Assembly (NCBI GenBank): GCA_033398695.1
Contig: CM065809.1
Coordinates: 177,248,501 to 177,312,500, forward strand
Source of the DNA: Orobanche coerulescens
Lineage: Eukaryota > Streptophyta > Magnoliopsida > Lamiales > Orobanchaceae
Direction of reading: 5' to 3'
Length of the DNA: 64,000 nt
The notes under the pieces are model-generated. The model searched no databases. It was not told where the DNA came from and worked only from the letters and a program-made list of their open reading frames with translations. Shown here piece by piece: positions 32,964 through 44,077 of the stretch; within the stretch, counting starts at the first letter, position 1, and each line of letters opens with the position of its first letter. Both the position numbers and the translations under genes were made by a program.

Positions 32964-33927
32964 GTATCGAAAGATGTGTTTTACTCCATTCCAATGCCTT
33001 ATCGTGAGCGGAGCTAAATCTCGCTAACAAATTCACAGAGAATGCGATGTCTGGACGAGTACATTGAGCCAGATACAACAACGCACCGATTGCGCTAAGG
33101 TACGGTGTTTCTGCTCCAAGGACCTCTTCATCCTCCTCTTTGGGACGAAACGGATCCTTGTTCATTTCCAGACTTCGACCAATCATGGGGGTAGCAAGAG
33201 GATGTGCATTGTCCATGCTAAATCGCCTGAGCATTTTGTGGACATAGGCAGACTGATGAATGAGTATACCATCATCTCGATGTTCTACCTCTAAGCCCAA
33301 GCAGAATCGAGTCCTCCCCAGATCTTTCATCTCGAATTCGGATTTAAGGTAGCGGGCCGTTTTATTGACCTCATCTATGGTACCGATGACATTCATGTCA
33401 TCTACATAGACGGCTACAATCACGAATCCTGCATCTGTTCTTTTCACAAAAATGTATGGACAGATGCACATCCTTCCGGATTGTTTCAACCCATACAGTG
33501 AACGACGCAATTTCACAGCGTAAGCGCTCCGTGGTTTAGAGCTACTTGATTTGGGCAATGAAATCCCTTCGGGGACTTTCATATAGATATCCGTATCTAG
33601 ATCCCCATAAAGATACGCTGTAACCACATCCATAAACTGCATGTTCAGTTTTTCGGACACTACCAAACTGACTAAGTAGCGGAAAGTGATGATGTCTATA
33701 ACGGGAGAATACGTCTCCTCGTAGTCAATGCCAGGGCGCTGCGAGAAGCCTTGGGCAACTAGTCTCGCTTTGTAATGCATGACCTCATCCTTATCATTGC
33801 GTTTACGAACAAAGACCCACTTATGTCCAACTGGTTTAACGCCCATGGGTATTGGCTCGATACGGCCAAATACCTCACGTTTAGCCATTGAGTCTAGTTC
33901 AGCTTGCATTGCATCTTTCCATTTCGG
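32947..33927 (-). pseudogene. Copia 2 reverse transcriptase, copy with 51-bp deletion
   Basis: The 320-residue frame has the RVT_2 hallmarks: GHKWVFVRKRN, ARLVAQGFSQRPGIDYEETY, catalytic Asp in FMDVVTAYLYGDLD (residue 94) and YVDD (168-171). Compared with the duplicate at 42799-43450, 17 codons are missing in frame between SGRM and CICPYIF, removing the conserved WYNRLSEYL segment. Just upstream, at the linker-RT boundary, a Trp codon is a TGA stop (about 33929), shared by both copies. With the deletion, activity is very unlikely. Confidence 0.9.
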
Positions 33928-34405
33928 TCAATCGGCTCGTTCTTGACACTCAGCAACCGAGCGCGGCTCAACGTCGTCGTCTTCAATAATTTCTTGAGCG
34001 ACGGAGTAGGCAAAAGCATCGTCGACTAGCGTGGACAACCTGTCCAATAGTACGTATTCACTAGTACATTGCATCGAGATTTCTTTATTTTCTGACATCA
34101 ACAAAATTTCCGACGCGTCCGTCGATTGTTCCATTGTTGATTCGAGGACATATCCGTAGTCAGAGATAATCTCGTGTGATGGAGTCACTGTGTCGATGAT
34201 GAGAGGATTTTGTGCCTCCGTTCCTCTTCTCTTTCGAGGTTCGGTATCCTTTCTACCCACTGGCCTCCCCCTCTTTCGAGCAGGGATAAGAGCAATGGGC
34301 CGTCCCACCACTAAGGTTGACGCCGGGGGCATCATTCCTTTGGGCGGCTGAACCTTGCCCTATAACTGGGACTTCTAACCTTGCAGGAACATTCGCAGCA
34401 GGAAT
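33928..34405 (-). pseudogene. Copia 2 integrase-RT linker, left copy
   Basis: A frame of 135 residues (33928-34335) holds the basic tract ARKRGRPVGRKDTEPRKRRG and an acidic stretch ending in IIEDDDVEPRS. This is the usual unstructured linker between integrase and RT in Copia polyproteins. It repeats 43490-43939. The homology ends at about 34405. From there to the Gypsy LTR at 34449, the sequence re-uses CATCATTCCTTTGGGC from 34331. Confidence 0.8.
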
Positions 34406-34448
34406 GGGACATCTAACCTTGCAGGCATCATTCCTTTGGGCAGCTGGT

Positions 34449-35641
34449 TGTGTCACGATTATTTCATCCCGACAGGCGATCGACTATAAGGCCGAGCGAC
34501 CAAGTCAACTCCAGTCAAACTATGGCTAGCTCGCCAAGTCGAAGATATCAGACCACCATCAGCACAGCGATCGACTCCCAAGGCGATCGCCCTTTGGCAG
34601 CTGGCGATCTACTCTAGTGACCGGATAAGGGCAATCGACCTACGCCCCGAGCAGAGACGATCGCCCGTCAAAAGTCATCAAGGACTGGGTCTCAGAAAAG
34701 CACCCACGTGCAGATCCACCAAAGGCGCTGACAAGATCTTCGTAGCAGACAAGATCTTTAGCGATGCACAAGACCTTTGACCACACCGCCACCTACCTCA
34801 CCTACCGGCATGCGCGCCGAAAGTTGTCGGTAGGACCACCCATGTCGGCAACTCAGACGCGTGTAAGCTCCCCATTGGACCGCATAGTTGATCGCCGGCA
34901 ACTCCTGCAGCTTTGAGGGGACATGCCCATGTGCTAAAAGACGATCGCCCGATTATTATAATGCGAAAAGGCGATCGCCCGGTGTATCCAAGCTCTATAA
35001 ATAGAGAACCTCCTCCTACAGGAAAAAGGTTCACATTCTCTCACATTCAACCTACGGTTGAAATTCATTACACCAACGGTTCCGAATTCATTCGACTTAC
35101 GCCGTAACACATTCTCTCACATTCCGATACATTCACGGAAATATGAAGAACATACATATCATCAAGCTCCCGGCTATCTCACCGAATCCATCTCAGACTT
35201 CTCTCTCCAAATCTCTCGTCTAGAAGACGATCGGCGAAGCGACAAGTCTCCACTAGGCAGATTCCAAAGGATTCATAAGCCCGGAGCCCAATCACCCGAC
35301 TAAATACTCGCCGTGAGACGATCGATCTCTCACCGCCGCGACTGTTCATCTCATTTGTTACAAGAACTCACGAGCATCAAATCTGGTTCTTAGGCAATCT
35401 ACACGCTCGCTAGCTAAGATAACAAGAATCTTTACACTCATTGTAATTGTATTCTTACATTAGTACTTGTATCCCCAAATATTGGTATTAATAATATCTC
35501 GCGAGAGCATTCAAGCCCGGGATTAACAACCCCGGCAAATCTTGTGTTATTTATCTTTCTCACGGAAGTGCTCTTGCATTTGTTTGCTATCCCATCCATT
35601 CCAGCAATATCTATCTCCGGATAATATTTTGGGTAGCAACA
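34449..35641 (+). repeat. TAT Gypsy 5' LTR
   Basis: The LTR is 1193 bp. It has a TATA box, TATAAATA, at 34996-35003, and is dense in CGATCG palindromes, for example GGCGATCGCC. The right LTR differs mainly by small changes at CAG/CTG sites. Confidence 0.9.
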
Positions 35642-35643
35642 AT

Positions 35644-35662
35644 TGGCGCTAGAAGAAGGGCA
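35644..35662 (+). other. Primer-binding-like site of the TAT Gypsy
   Basis: TGGCGCTAGAAGAAGGGC follows the LTR end by 2-3 bp. TGGCGC is the standard start of the tRNA-complementary site in many plant Gypsy elements. The particular tRNA was not determined. Confidence 0.6.
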
Positions 35663-35750
35663 TCTAACCCTCAAACTTTTATTTTTACCGTCCCGAAGAA
35701 CACTCACTGTTCTCGGGGCATATACTTGAAGTGACACTCACTGCACTTCA

Positions 35751-37289
35751 ATGAAAACCTTCAGAATCATGACATCCGCCGGTACGTCGAAGAAAGCCGC
35801 TCTCCGAACCGCCGGACACCATATCCCGGCCCAGTCCGAACCCCAGCCAACGACGGGGGGAAACCGCAGCAATGCGAGACTCTCGATCCCGCATCCAAGA
35901 GATGGCCCCAACCTCTCACTCGATCAGTTCCAAACCAAAGAACAGATCGAGGAGGCTATGGCCATCCCGGAGGAGCGACGGAGAGCATGCGCATCGCCCA
36001 CGATAACTCCCTCGATCATCCGCCGCATGGGAAAACGTAAATTCAACGGGTTACTGAACGAGCGATCGTCAGAAAGCCCGAATTCGCGAGGAAAGGCTCT
36101 CGCACGACCGGACGGATCCATATTCGATCGCTTGGGGCGCGACCCATCCTGGCGACCGGGGCACTCTGTTTCCAACCTCGAAAAGACGGAACCCGAATCC
36201 GTCACCAGAAGTTCGGCCTACCCACCTCACGGCCAACGCAGTCGGCCATCCGACTCCGCCCGATCGCTAGGGATCGGTACTCAATCGCCTCGGCACCGCT
36301 CCGGCGCCGAGCCGCGGCGGCCGAGCCACGCGATGGCCGCCATACAACGCCACTCGGCGAGATGAGAGCACTCTTGGACACCGGGAAAGCACCGGCAAGA
36401 AGATCGCCGGGCCGACCGAGCCACTCGCGGTCCACATCGAGCTTGCCCCCATACAAACAACGATCGCTCCTCCCAAAACACCTCTGTATGAGGAGATCGG
36501 ACCACGAAACCCACCCGAGTAAATTCCGAATTTACATGGTAGGTGTGGGGCATCCGATGCTACCAAGTGCCGGATCTTCCCGTTGACATTGGGCGAGCCG
36601 GCCCATAGATGGTACGTCTCACTACCACCGCGATCTATCACATCTTTTAAGAAATCGCGAATGACTTCACGTCATACTTCGCCAGCAAGGTCGCCAGACG
36701 AGAAGGCCCCCACCGCATGATAAAAATCAAGCGGGGAAAGACGAATCGACGCAAATTACATTGGCCAAGTGGACGAAATCGTCCTCACCGGCGAACCCGT
36801 CAGTGACGAGCTCGCTCTCTATTCGGCCATGGGGGATTCCGCGGTCACTCTCCCATGTTTAGACATCTCTCCAAGGATATTCCCCCAACTTACGCGATCT
36901 TCCGCGCTAAAGCTGCCAACTTCCTGGCCAGACAAAGGCTACTCACCCTCCGCTTAGACGAGGAAATGCCACCTCTTGTCCAGAAGATAGCGATCGCCAA
37001 AGCAAAGAAGGCGATCGCCAAGACACCCGGAGATCTCAAGGCTTTCGAGGACATGGAAGCCCATCTCCTCCATACGTTCAACAGAACTCCGGCTCATATT
37101 TTCTATGCCATCAAGGGGCACGAAGAGCTCAAAAAGCCAAAGGCGATAAGGGACCACGGTCACCTGGACAACAATCAATATTGTGCCTACCACAAGAGTC
37201 CCGGCCACAGCACCAACAAATGTCGCGACCTCCTCAAACAGCTCTGGAGATTGTTCGAGGAGGGCAAGTTGGACAGCTTATTGGTTTAG
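35751..37289 (+). pseudogene. TAT Gypsy gag, frameshifted
   Basis: The first frame (35751-36365) gives 204 residues of basic, disordered gag N-terminus with the lineage motif SIFDRLG (near residue 124). The core (36,500-36,850) is recognisable only in pieces: YVSLPPRSIYH-like and NDFTSYFASKVARREGPHR in differing frames. The last frame (36855-37289) contains QYCAYHKSPGHSTNKC, a C-H-H-C knuckle-like motif, followed by LLKQLWRLFEEGKL, which matches the end of TAT gag proteins. Gag would form the particle. Several frame breaks separate the parts; some may be sequence errors at CAG/CTG sites. Confidence 0.75.
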
Positions 37290-37484
37290 CCGAAGCCCCT
37301 ACCTATCTCTATGGACGCTCGTCCGAGTCGAACACAAAACAGGCTGGAAAGCTCATATGAGCCGACCCCTGGACCAACCTCGGCGACCGTCCCTGCATGC
37401 TTCAATCAAGAGAAGGAGACAACGGAAGTCACCCCGATCTCCCTCCTTATTTAGAAACCGGAGGACTCGATCGCCATCTACAGT

Positions 37485-37975
37485 TCACCATCTAACATGA
37501 TGGACTAAGGCACGAGATCGCCTCCCCCGCACAACGTACACCGTCGAAGGTCGGCATCTGCATGACGATCCAAGGTGGAAGAGTGCAGCCATGGTCCTGG
37601 TGGTCGATGGAACCGACTGCTTAGGCCATGCAAGGTCCCTTTAGGCCAAGATCGCCCGCCCTTCGTTTAAATACGAGGCCGGCGTAGTCTGAGGGCCCTC
37701 AATATAAATCAGTGGACACGATCGCTCGCCCTCAAAGGTTCATCATTTAACATGGTGAACCCGGACAATGCGACGTGCCACAACCCCCGTCTCAACGTAC
37801 ACCGTCGAGGTCGGCCATATCCATGGCTGGCCGAGGTGGAAGCAGAGCTAACAAGCCGCGGGCGTGGAGTTGATTCATCCGACGCTGCCCCGCGCAAGGA
37901 CTCCTCTAGGCAGACCGCACGCCTTTCGTTTAAATACGAGGCGAGGCGCGGCTAACAGAGGACCCTCATAATAAA
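37485..37975 (+). repeat. 253-bp direct repeat downstream of gag
   Basis: Two diverged copies (37485-37737 and about 37738-37975) share GTTCA-CATTTAACATG, CAACGTACACCGTCGA, GAGGTGGAAG and TTCGTTTAAATACGAGGC. They occupy the position where pol would be expected. The following 38,000-38,500 is non-coding. Confidence 0.75.
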
Positions 37976-38539
37976 GTGAGTCACGAGACACTCAATGTCT
38001 TCGCGCATCAAGACATGATCAAGGAGTCGGTCCATCGAACTCCGCGATCGTGCACGGTTCCTCAAGATGGACGGCCGTCCCGAGGATTCGACAAAGTTGA
38101 AGACCGCTCACTCAAGGAATTATTTTCATCCCCTTACTTCCACTAAGTGAATAAAAACAAGGGGCAATAAGAGTGCGGACTACCTACGGACGATCGTCGC
38201 TATTCAACCACATACGGAGATCGTCATTTTTCGGATGTAGTGCAATGATCGAATTTGTTGTAAAAAGTTGTCTTTATGAGTTTATCAATTCATTTGGGAC
38301 CACGCTCGCAACGATCTCTCCTCACACATTTGTACAAAGTCAAACAAAGACTCAAAAATAACCATTCATTCAAGTAATCGAAGATAATCAAACATTCGAT
38401 TCATTGCTTGAGAAGATCAAAGTACACGGTGCCGAAGGCTAAGTGCTACAAAGAAAGCTACCAAACTACTAAGAAAGTAAGCTAAGAACGTCAAAATGAA
38501 GCGCCTCGGGCCCTGCCTTCGCCATCAACATTCGGCGCG

Positions 38540-41093
38540 GTTCCCTCATCTTCGGAGCGTCGGGATGAGCAAGATTAGGCCGAGACGGATACGGCTCAAA
38601 TCCACGCCGATGTCCGCAAGATCCAGGATCGGCAAGGAGAAAGCTGAATGAAGAGGATGCTCCAATGCATATGACTTGAACTTCTCGGCTAGAGGACCGA
38701 CCTCAAGCCTCCCTTCTTAGCCGCTCGGATCGAGTCGGCGAACGCCAAATAATAGGCGAACTCACGACATACTCCAAGTTTTGGAAGGGATCGGCCTTGG
38801 TCGCCTCAACCTCTCCTCTCGGCTCGGCCATCGCTGTTGCGATCCACAGAGCTCGGCCTCCCTCGCAGCAACCTTCTCCTTCGCCTCCGTCGGCTCAGTC
38901 GGTAAGCGATCGTCACCTTCTGGCGATCGGCCTCCTCTTCAGCAACGTTCCTCGCCTGGACGGCATACTGCATCTGGTCCCAGAATCGGTCAACCGCCAT
39001 ACGATATTTCTCAGTCTCCTTCTTCTCCAGCTTAAGCTCATGGCTCGCCCGCTTGGCCGCCTCCAGAGCGTCTTTCTCCATCGCCGCGATATTGTCAGCA
39101 AACTCGGCGTTCTCTTTCCGAGCCGCCTCGAGATCCTCCTGCAGGCGAATAGTGGAGGGCCGCCTCAAACTCTGAGCGGCCTGGACGGCCATGGTCGCCG
39201 TCAAGAGAAAGGGCGAGAACGGCATGCATCGAACTCGGCGATCGCTGCCGGGCGATCGCATCCATATCGATCGTCCACGCCTTCGGCAGCGAAGCGGCCT
39301 TGCTAACATATGGAGGAATGTCGCGGGAATGGCGAGGAGATCGGCTCGCCAGAAATCCACGACCATCGGCGGACAAGACGGATCTGCGCGACGGATCCTG
39401 CATCAAAACAACTAAAGTTAATACAACTCCTATGCGGATGCAATTTTCAACACGAAATGCTATCTACCTCTCGGCCTTCTCGGGATCCCGACCAAACGGT
39501 TTCCCTCGAGGGTCTCGGCATCCGCGATCGCCGTCTCCGCGAAAAGCCGCGGAGGCGGCTCGCTCTCCGAGCAACGATGGTGATCGGAGGCGCGGCGATC
39601 GGCACTTCATCGCCGGGGCAGAATCGAAGTTCCTTAGGCCTCGGCCTCTTGCGATTAGCTCAAGCCCCTCCTCCGAATTTCCTCCTCAACCACGACTGCT
39701 CCACGCGAGGCTCCGGCTCCACGCGAGGCTCCGCCTCCCGGAACTATAGGCAACGCAACGGGTGGGACCCGAGTCGACCTCTTATGGCGAAGACGGCCTA
39801 GGACTCTGGGTTCGACATAGCGATCTCACGGAGGCTCCAAAAGCGAGGAAACGAACCTCTGCGATTAAAGACGATCGACTAACTGAGACACTATCCTCAA
39901 GTAAGGCGATCGCCTAGAAATTGAAGGTCGCAGGAACTCATACTGCACCGCGAGATGTCTCGGGAAACGGAATAGTCGAGCCGACAACCGGCGACTCTCC
40001 TTGTTGATCCGAGTGGCGTCAAGGTCGTCGTCAGACAAGCTCCTAATTCGCTCCCAAACGACGAGAAAGTCGAAGGCGGCTCCTCGATCGCCGGAATATG
40101 AAAGCACAAAGCAATCAAATTAGATCGAGTCAAAACGCATCCAAACGAAGGGAGAGTCTAAACCCTTACCGGGATTCCTCTCCCGAAATTCAGTGGGGAT
40201 CTCCAGTTCGCCTGTGGGATTGTCGCTCGCCGAAGCTCTCCACTTGCCAGCGACCCAAAACCACTTCGTCTGATCGCCCCGTATCTTATTCGGAACTCCA
40301 TGAATCACCCGACCAGATCGGCCTTGAATATGGTAACCGCCAACCAAACCTCTATGAGCCGTCAGTTTAAACAAATGATTCATCTCCAACGGCGATGGGA
40401 GGCGGTACAGGCGGTGACCGCCGAAAAGGGTGAGGGTGCAAATAATTTGGAGCCAGGCGTTCGGCGTCAGCTGAAGGGGCGCCACGTTCCAAGCGGCCAA
40501 CAGATGGGAGACCGCAAAGGACAGAGGGAAGTGTAGCCCGGCCTCCATAACGGCCTCACTCACTGCGACCATACCCATCGGAGGCTGGTCGGCTCGTTCA
40601 TTCTCCACCGGCGCGAACATGTCCACATCTGAAGGAACATGGAATCTTGTCCTCCAGACGGCCAGATCTCTCCTGGTCGTCGAGCTCCGTATTTGTCCGA
40701 GCGACCACAACGATCGCTGCGCGGCACGATACTGCGACCGCTTGGGAAGCACATATGGATAAGCGACCGAGTATCCCCGGAAATCGAATCTCGGAGTAGG
40801 ACCGGCTAACCTCTCCATTATTTCAGCAAAGGCCCTATAGGCCCGAAAGCCGTGTTGCTCCCGGTAAGCCACGATCGCGGATCTCTCTCGATCTGCGATC
40901 GTCTCTCCTCGGCCGACTCCTTAGCAATATCGGCCTCATTGAATAAAGCCTCGACTTCAGCCAGGTCGATTCCGGCCCGAATAGCTTCAGCCGCCGTCTC
41001 CAGGTGGAAGACGGGAGAAGTTTCTCCCCGGGCAGCCGATGTCCCGGCGGCAGAGCTGGTACCCGCTCCAAATGATGATGAGTTTCCGGCCAT
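38540..41093 (-). pseudogene. Antisense extra gene of the TAT element (Transposase_28-like, coiled coil)
   Basis: The ATG at 41093 opens a frame rich in Ser/Ala. After a one-base shift near 40870 it continues as a 250-residue frame (40872-40120) with VMEAGLHFPLSFAVSHLL and LTPNAWLQIICTL. These resemble the 'putative gypsy type transposon' family (Pfam Transposase_28), known as an extra ORF of TAT elements. A donor-like CCCG/GTAAGG occurs near 40170, so the gene looks spliced. Later parts include VWERIRSLSDDDLDATRINK (40107-39865) and a long coiled coil, LQEDLEAARKENAEFADNIA (39366-38806). It runs opposite to gag and has its own TATA box. The role of this protein is unknown. Confidence 0.7.
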
Positions 41094-41234
41094 TTTCAGA
41101 AGCAGAAAAGGAGAAAAGAATTTTTCTTACCCTAAGGTGAAGTCGAGCGACGATCGGCACTAAGATCTTCAGAAAATTCGGCAAGTCCTTCTTTCTCCAA
41201 AAAGTTCGCGTGAGTGATCTGCAGACCCAGCCCC

Positions 41235-41242
41235 TTTTATAG
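41235..41242 (-). promoter_or_regulatory. TATA box of the antisense gene
   Basis: On the minus strand TCCTATAAAAGGGGCTGGG lies about 145 bp upstream of the ATG at 41093, a near-consensus plant TATA box. It supports independent transcription of the antisense gene. Confidence 0.6.
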
Positions 41243-41590
41243 GAGAAGGCGGGGACCCGTTTGCAATAAGGGAAAACCTCAAGGGTCGGATCTCAAGCGA
41301 CACATTAGTTGACCCTCGAGACCCGCGTCGCGTCTTTTCAGGACACGTCGGTAGGAGTCATTAATGGCCGTTGGCGTCCTCCAATAGAAGCCGACACGTG
41401 CGCGGAGACTTTTCAACGCCGTTGCTTTTTCCCCTTGTGATTCGGCCAACCAGTCGTCGAACTCGGGATATATCAGCTCAACGACGATCGCCGATTCGAT
41501 TAAACACGAAGTCGCTCGTCAAAAGTTCGGCCGATCGCTAAGAGCCACCTCACCCCACGTTTCCAACGTATGAGCGGTGAGGGCAATTGT

Positions 41591-42798
41591 TGTGTCACGA
41601 TTATTTCATCCCGACAGCGATCGACTATAAGGCCGAGCGACCAAGTCAACTCGGTCAAACTATGGCTAGCTCGCCAAGTCGAAGATATCGAGACCACCAT
41701 CAGTGCACAGCGATCGACTCCCAAGGCGATCGCCCTTTGCGGGCGATCTACTCTAGTGACCGGCTAAGGGCAATCGACCTACGCCCCGAGCAGAGACGAT
41801 CGCCCGTCAAAAGTCATCAAGGACTGGGTCTCAGAAAAGCACCCACGTGCAGATCCACCAAAGGCACTGACAAGATCTTCGTAGCAGACAAGATCTTTAG
41901 CTGACAGACAAGACCTTTGACCACAGCCTGCCACCTACCTCACCTACCAGCATGCGCGCCGAAAGTTGTCAGTAGGACCACCCATGTCAGCAACTCAGGA
42001 CGCGTGTAAGCTCCCCATTGGACCGCATAGTTGACTGCCAGCAACTCCTGCAGGCTTTGAGGGGACAGGCCCATGTGCTAAAAGACGATCGCCCGATTAT
42101 TATAATGCAGAAAAGGCGATCGCCCGGTGTATCCAAGCTCTATAAATAGAGAACCTCCTCCTACAGGAAAAAGGTTCACATTCTCTCACATTCAACCTAC
42201 GGTTCGAAATTCATTACACCAACGGTTCCGAATTCATTCTGACTTACGCTCAGAACACATTCTCTCACATTCCGATACATTCACGGAAATACTGAAGAAC
42301 ATACATATCATCAAGCTCCCGGCTATCTCACCGGAATCCATCTCAGGACTTCTCTCTCCAAATCTCTCGTCTAGAAGACGATCGGCAGAAGCAGCAAGTC
42401 TCCACTAGACAGATTCCAAAGGATTCATAAGCCCCGGAGCCCAAGCACCCAGCTAAATACTCGCCGTGAGAGACGATCGATCTCTCACCGCCGCGACTGT
42501 TCATCTCCTTTGTTACAAGAACTCACAGAGCATCAAATCTGGTTCTTCCGGCAATCTACACGCTCGCTAGCTAAGATAACAAGAATCTTTACACTCATTG
42601 TAATTGTATTCTTACATTAGTACTTGTATCCCCGAATATTGGTATTAATAATATCTCGCGAGAGCATTCAAGCCCGGGATTAACAACCCCGACAAATCTT
42701 GTGTTATTTATCTTTCTCACGGAAGTGCTCTTGCATTTGTTTGCTATCCCATCCATTCCAACAATATCTATCTCAGGATAATATTTTGGGTAGCAACA
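41591..42798 (+). repeat. TAT Gypsy 3' LTR
   Basis: The LTR is 1208 bp with TATAAATA at 42141-42148. It ends GGGTAGCAACA and passes directly into Copia RT sequence, GAGTCCTCCCCAG, which also occurs at 33309. Confidence 0.9.
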
Positions 42799-43485
42799 GA
42801 GTCCTCCCCAGATCTTTCATCTCGAATTCGGATTTAAGGTAGCGGGCCGTTTCATTGACCTCATCTATGGTACCGATGACATTCATGTCATCTACATAGA
42901 CGGCTACAATCACGAATCCTGCATCTGTTCTTTTCACGAAAATGCATGGACAGATGTCACTGTTCTTGTATCCCTTCCCAATCAAGTATTCACTTAGGCG
43001 GTTGTACCACATCCTTCCGGATTGTTTCAACCCATACAGTGAACGACGCAATTTCACAGCGTAAGCGCTCCGTGGTTTAGAGCTACTTGATTTGGGCAAT
43101 GAAATCCCTTCGGGGACTTTCATATAGATATCCGTATCTAGATCCCCATAAAGATACGCTGTAACCACATCCATAAACTGCATGTTCAGGTTTTCGGACA
43201 CTACCAAACTGACTAAGTAGCGGAAAGTGATGATGTCTATAACGGGAGAATACGTCTCCTCGTAGTCAATGCCAGGGCGCTGCGAGAAGCCTTGGGCAAC
43301 TAGTCTCGCTTTGTAATGCATGACCTCATCCTTATCATTGCGTTTACGAACAAAGACCCACTTATGTCCAACTGGTTTAACGCCCATGGGTATTGGCTCG
43401 ATACGGCCAAATACCTCACGTTTAGCCATTGAGTCTAGTTCAGCTTGCATTGCATCTTTCCATTTCGGTCAATCGGCTCGTTCTT
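42799..43485 (-). pseudogene. Copia 2 reverse transcriptase N-terminal part, second copy
   Basis: The frame is nearly identical to 33309-33909 but retains the RMWYNRLSEYLIGKGYKN segment deleted there, followed by the YVDD motif. It ends abruptly after FEMKDLGRT where the Gypsy LTR begins; the remaining residues of the frame are LTR sequence. The TGA in place of Trp at the linker-RT boundary (about 43470) is shared with the other copy, so that lesion predates the duplication. Confidence 0.9.
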
Positions 43486-43489
43486 GACA

Positions 43490-43939
43490 CTCAGCAACCG
43501 AGCGGCTCAACGTCGTCGTCTTCAATAATTTCTTGAGCGACGGAGTAGGCAAAAGCATCGTCGACTAGCGTGGACAACTTTGTCGATAAATGCGTATTCA
43601 CTCGTACATTGCATCGAGATTTCTTTATTTTTCGACATCAACAAAATTTCCGACGCGTCGTCGATTGTTCCATTGTTGATTCGAGGACATATCCGTAGTC
43701 GAGATAATCTCGTGTGTGGAGTCACCGTGTCGATGATGAGAGGATTTTGTGCCTCCGTTCCTCTTCTCTTTCGAGGTTCGGTATCCTTTCTACCCCTTTG
43801 GCCTCCCCCTCTTTCGAGCGGGGATAAGAGCGGCAGCGGCCGTCCCACCACTAAGGTTGACGCCGGGGCATCATTCCTTTGGGCGGTGAACCTTGCCCTA
43901 TAATGGGACTTCTAACCTTGCGGGAACATTCGCAGCAGA
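43490..43939 (-). pseudogene. Copia 2 integrase-RT linker, second copy
   Basis: This carries the same linker as 33928-34405, including RKDTEPRKRRGTEAQNPLI. It has several one- and two-base differences, most at CAG/CTG or CNG sites, which shift the frame. It joins the integrase C-terminal region upstream. Confidence 0.75.
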
Positions 43940-44077
43940 ATGGTAGATCTTGTCACTTTCGCGATGCAGTAAAGGCGCCGGGCATCGAATCCGCAACTTT
44001 ACGAAGGCGAGAATACGTTGCACTTCTAGCTCGGATTGAGCTGTGCGGGGATCTTGATGAGGCAAGGAGGGAGCACA

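Larger units (their letters stand above)
34449..42798 (+). mobile_element. TAT-type Gypsy LTR retrotransposon lacking pol
   Basis: The LTRs (34449-35641 and 41591-42798) begin TGTGTCACGATTATTTC and end GGGTAGCAACA. A primer-binding-like TTGGCGCTAGAAG lies right after the 5' LTR. The interior of 5.9 kb has gag remains (35751-37289), a duplicated spacer and an antisense gene (38.8-41.1 kb), but no protease, RT, RNase H or integrase. That organisation fits a non-autonomous member of the TAT lineage, which is known for an extra ORF near the 3' LTR. No target duplication is visible (flanks CTGGT and GAGTC). Confidence 0.8.

Noticed and set aside
35924..36641. Minus-strand frames of 84-124 codons over the TAT gag
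   Set aside because: They are antisense shadows of the GC-rich gag frames; no motif is present.
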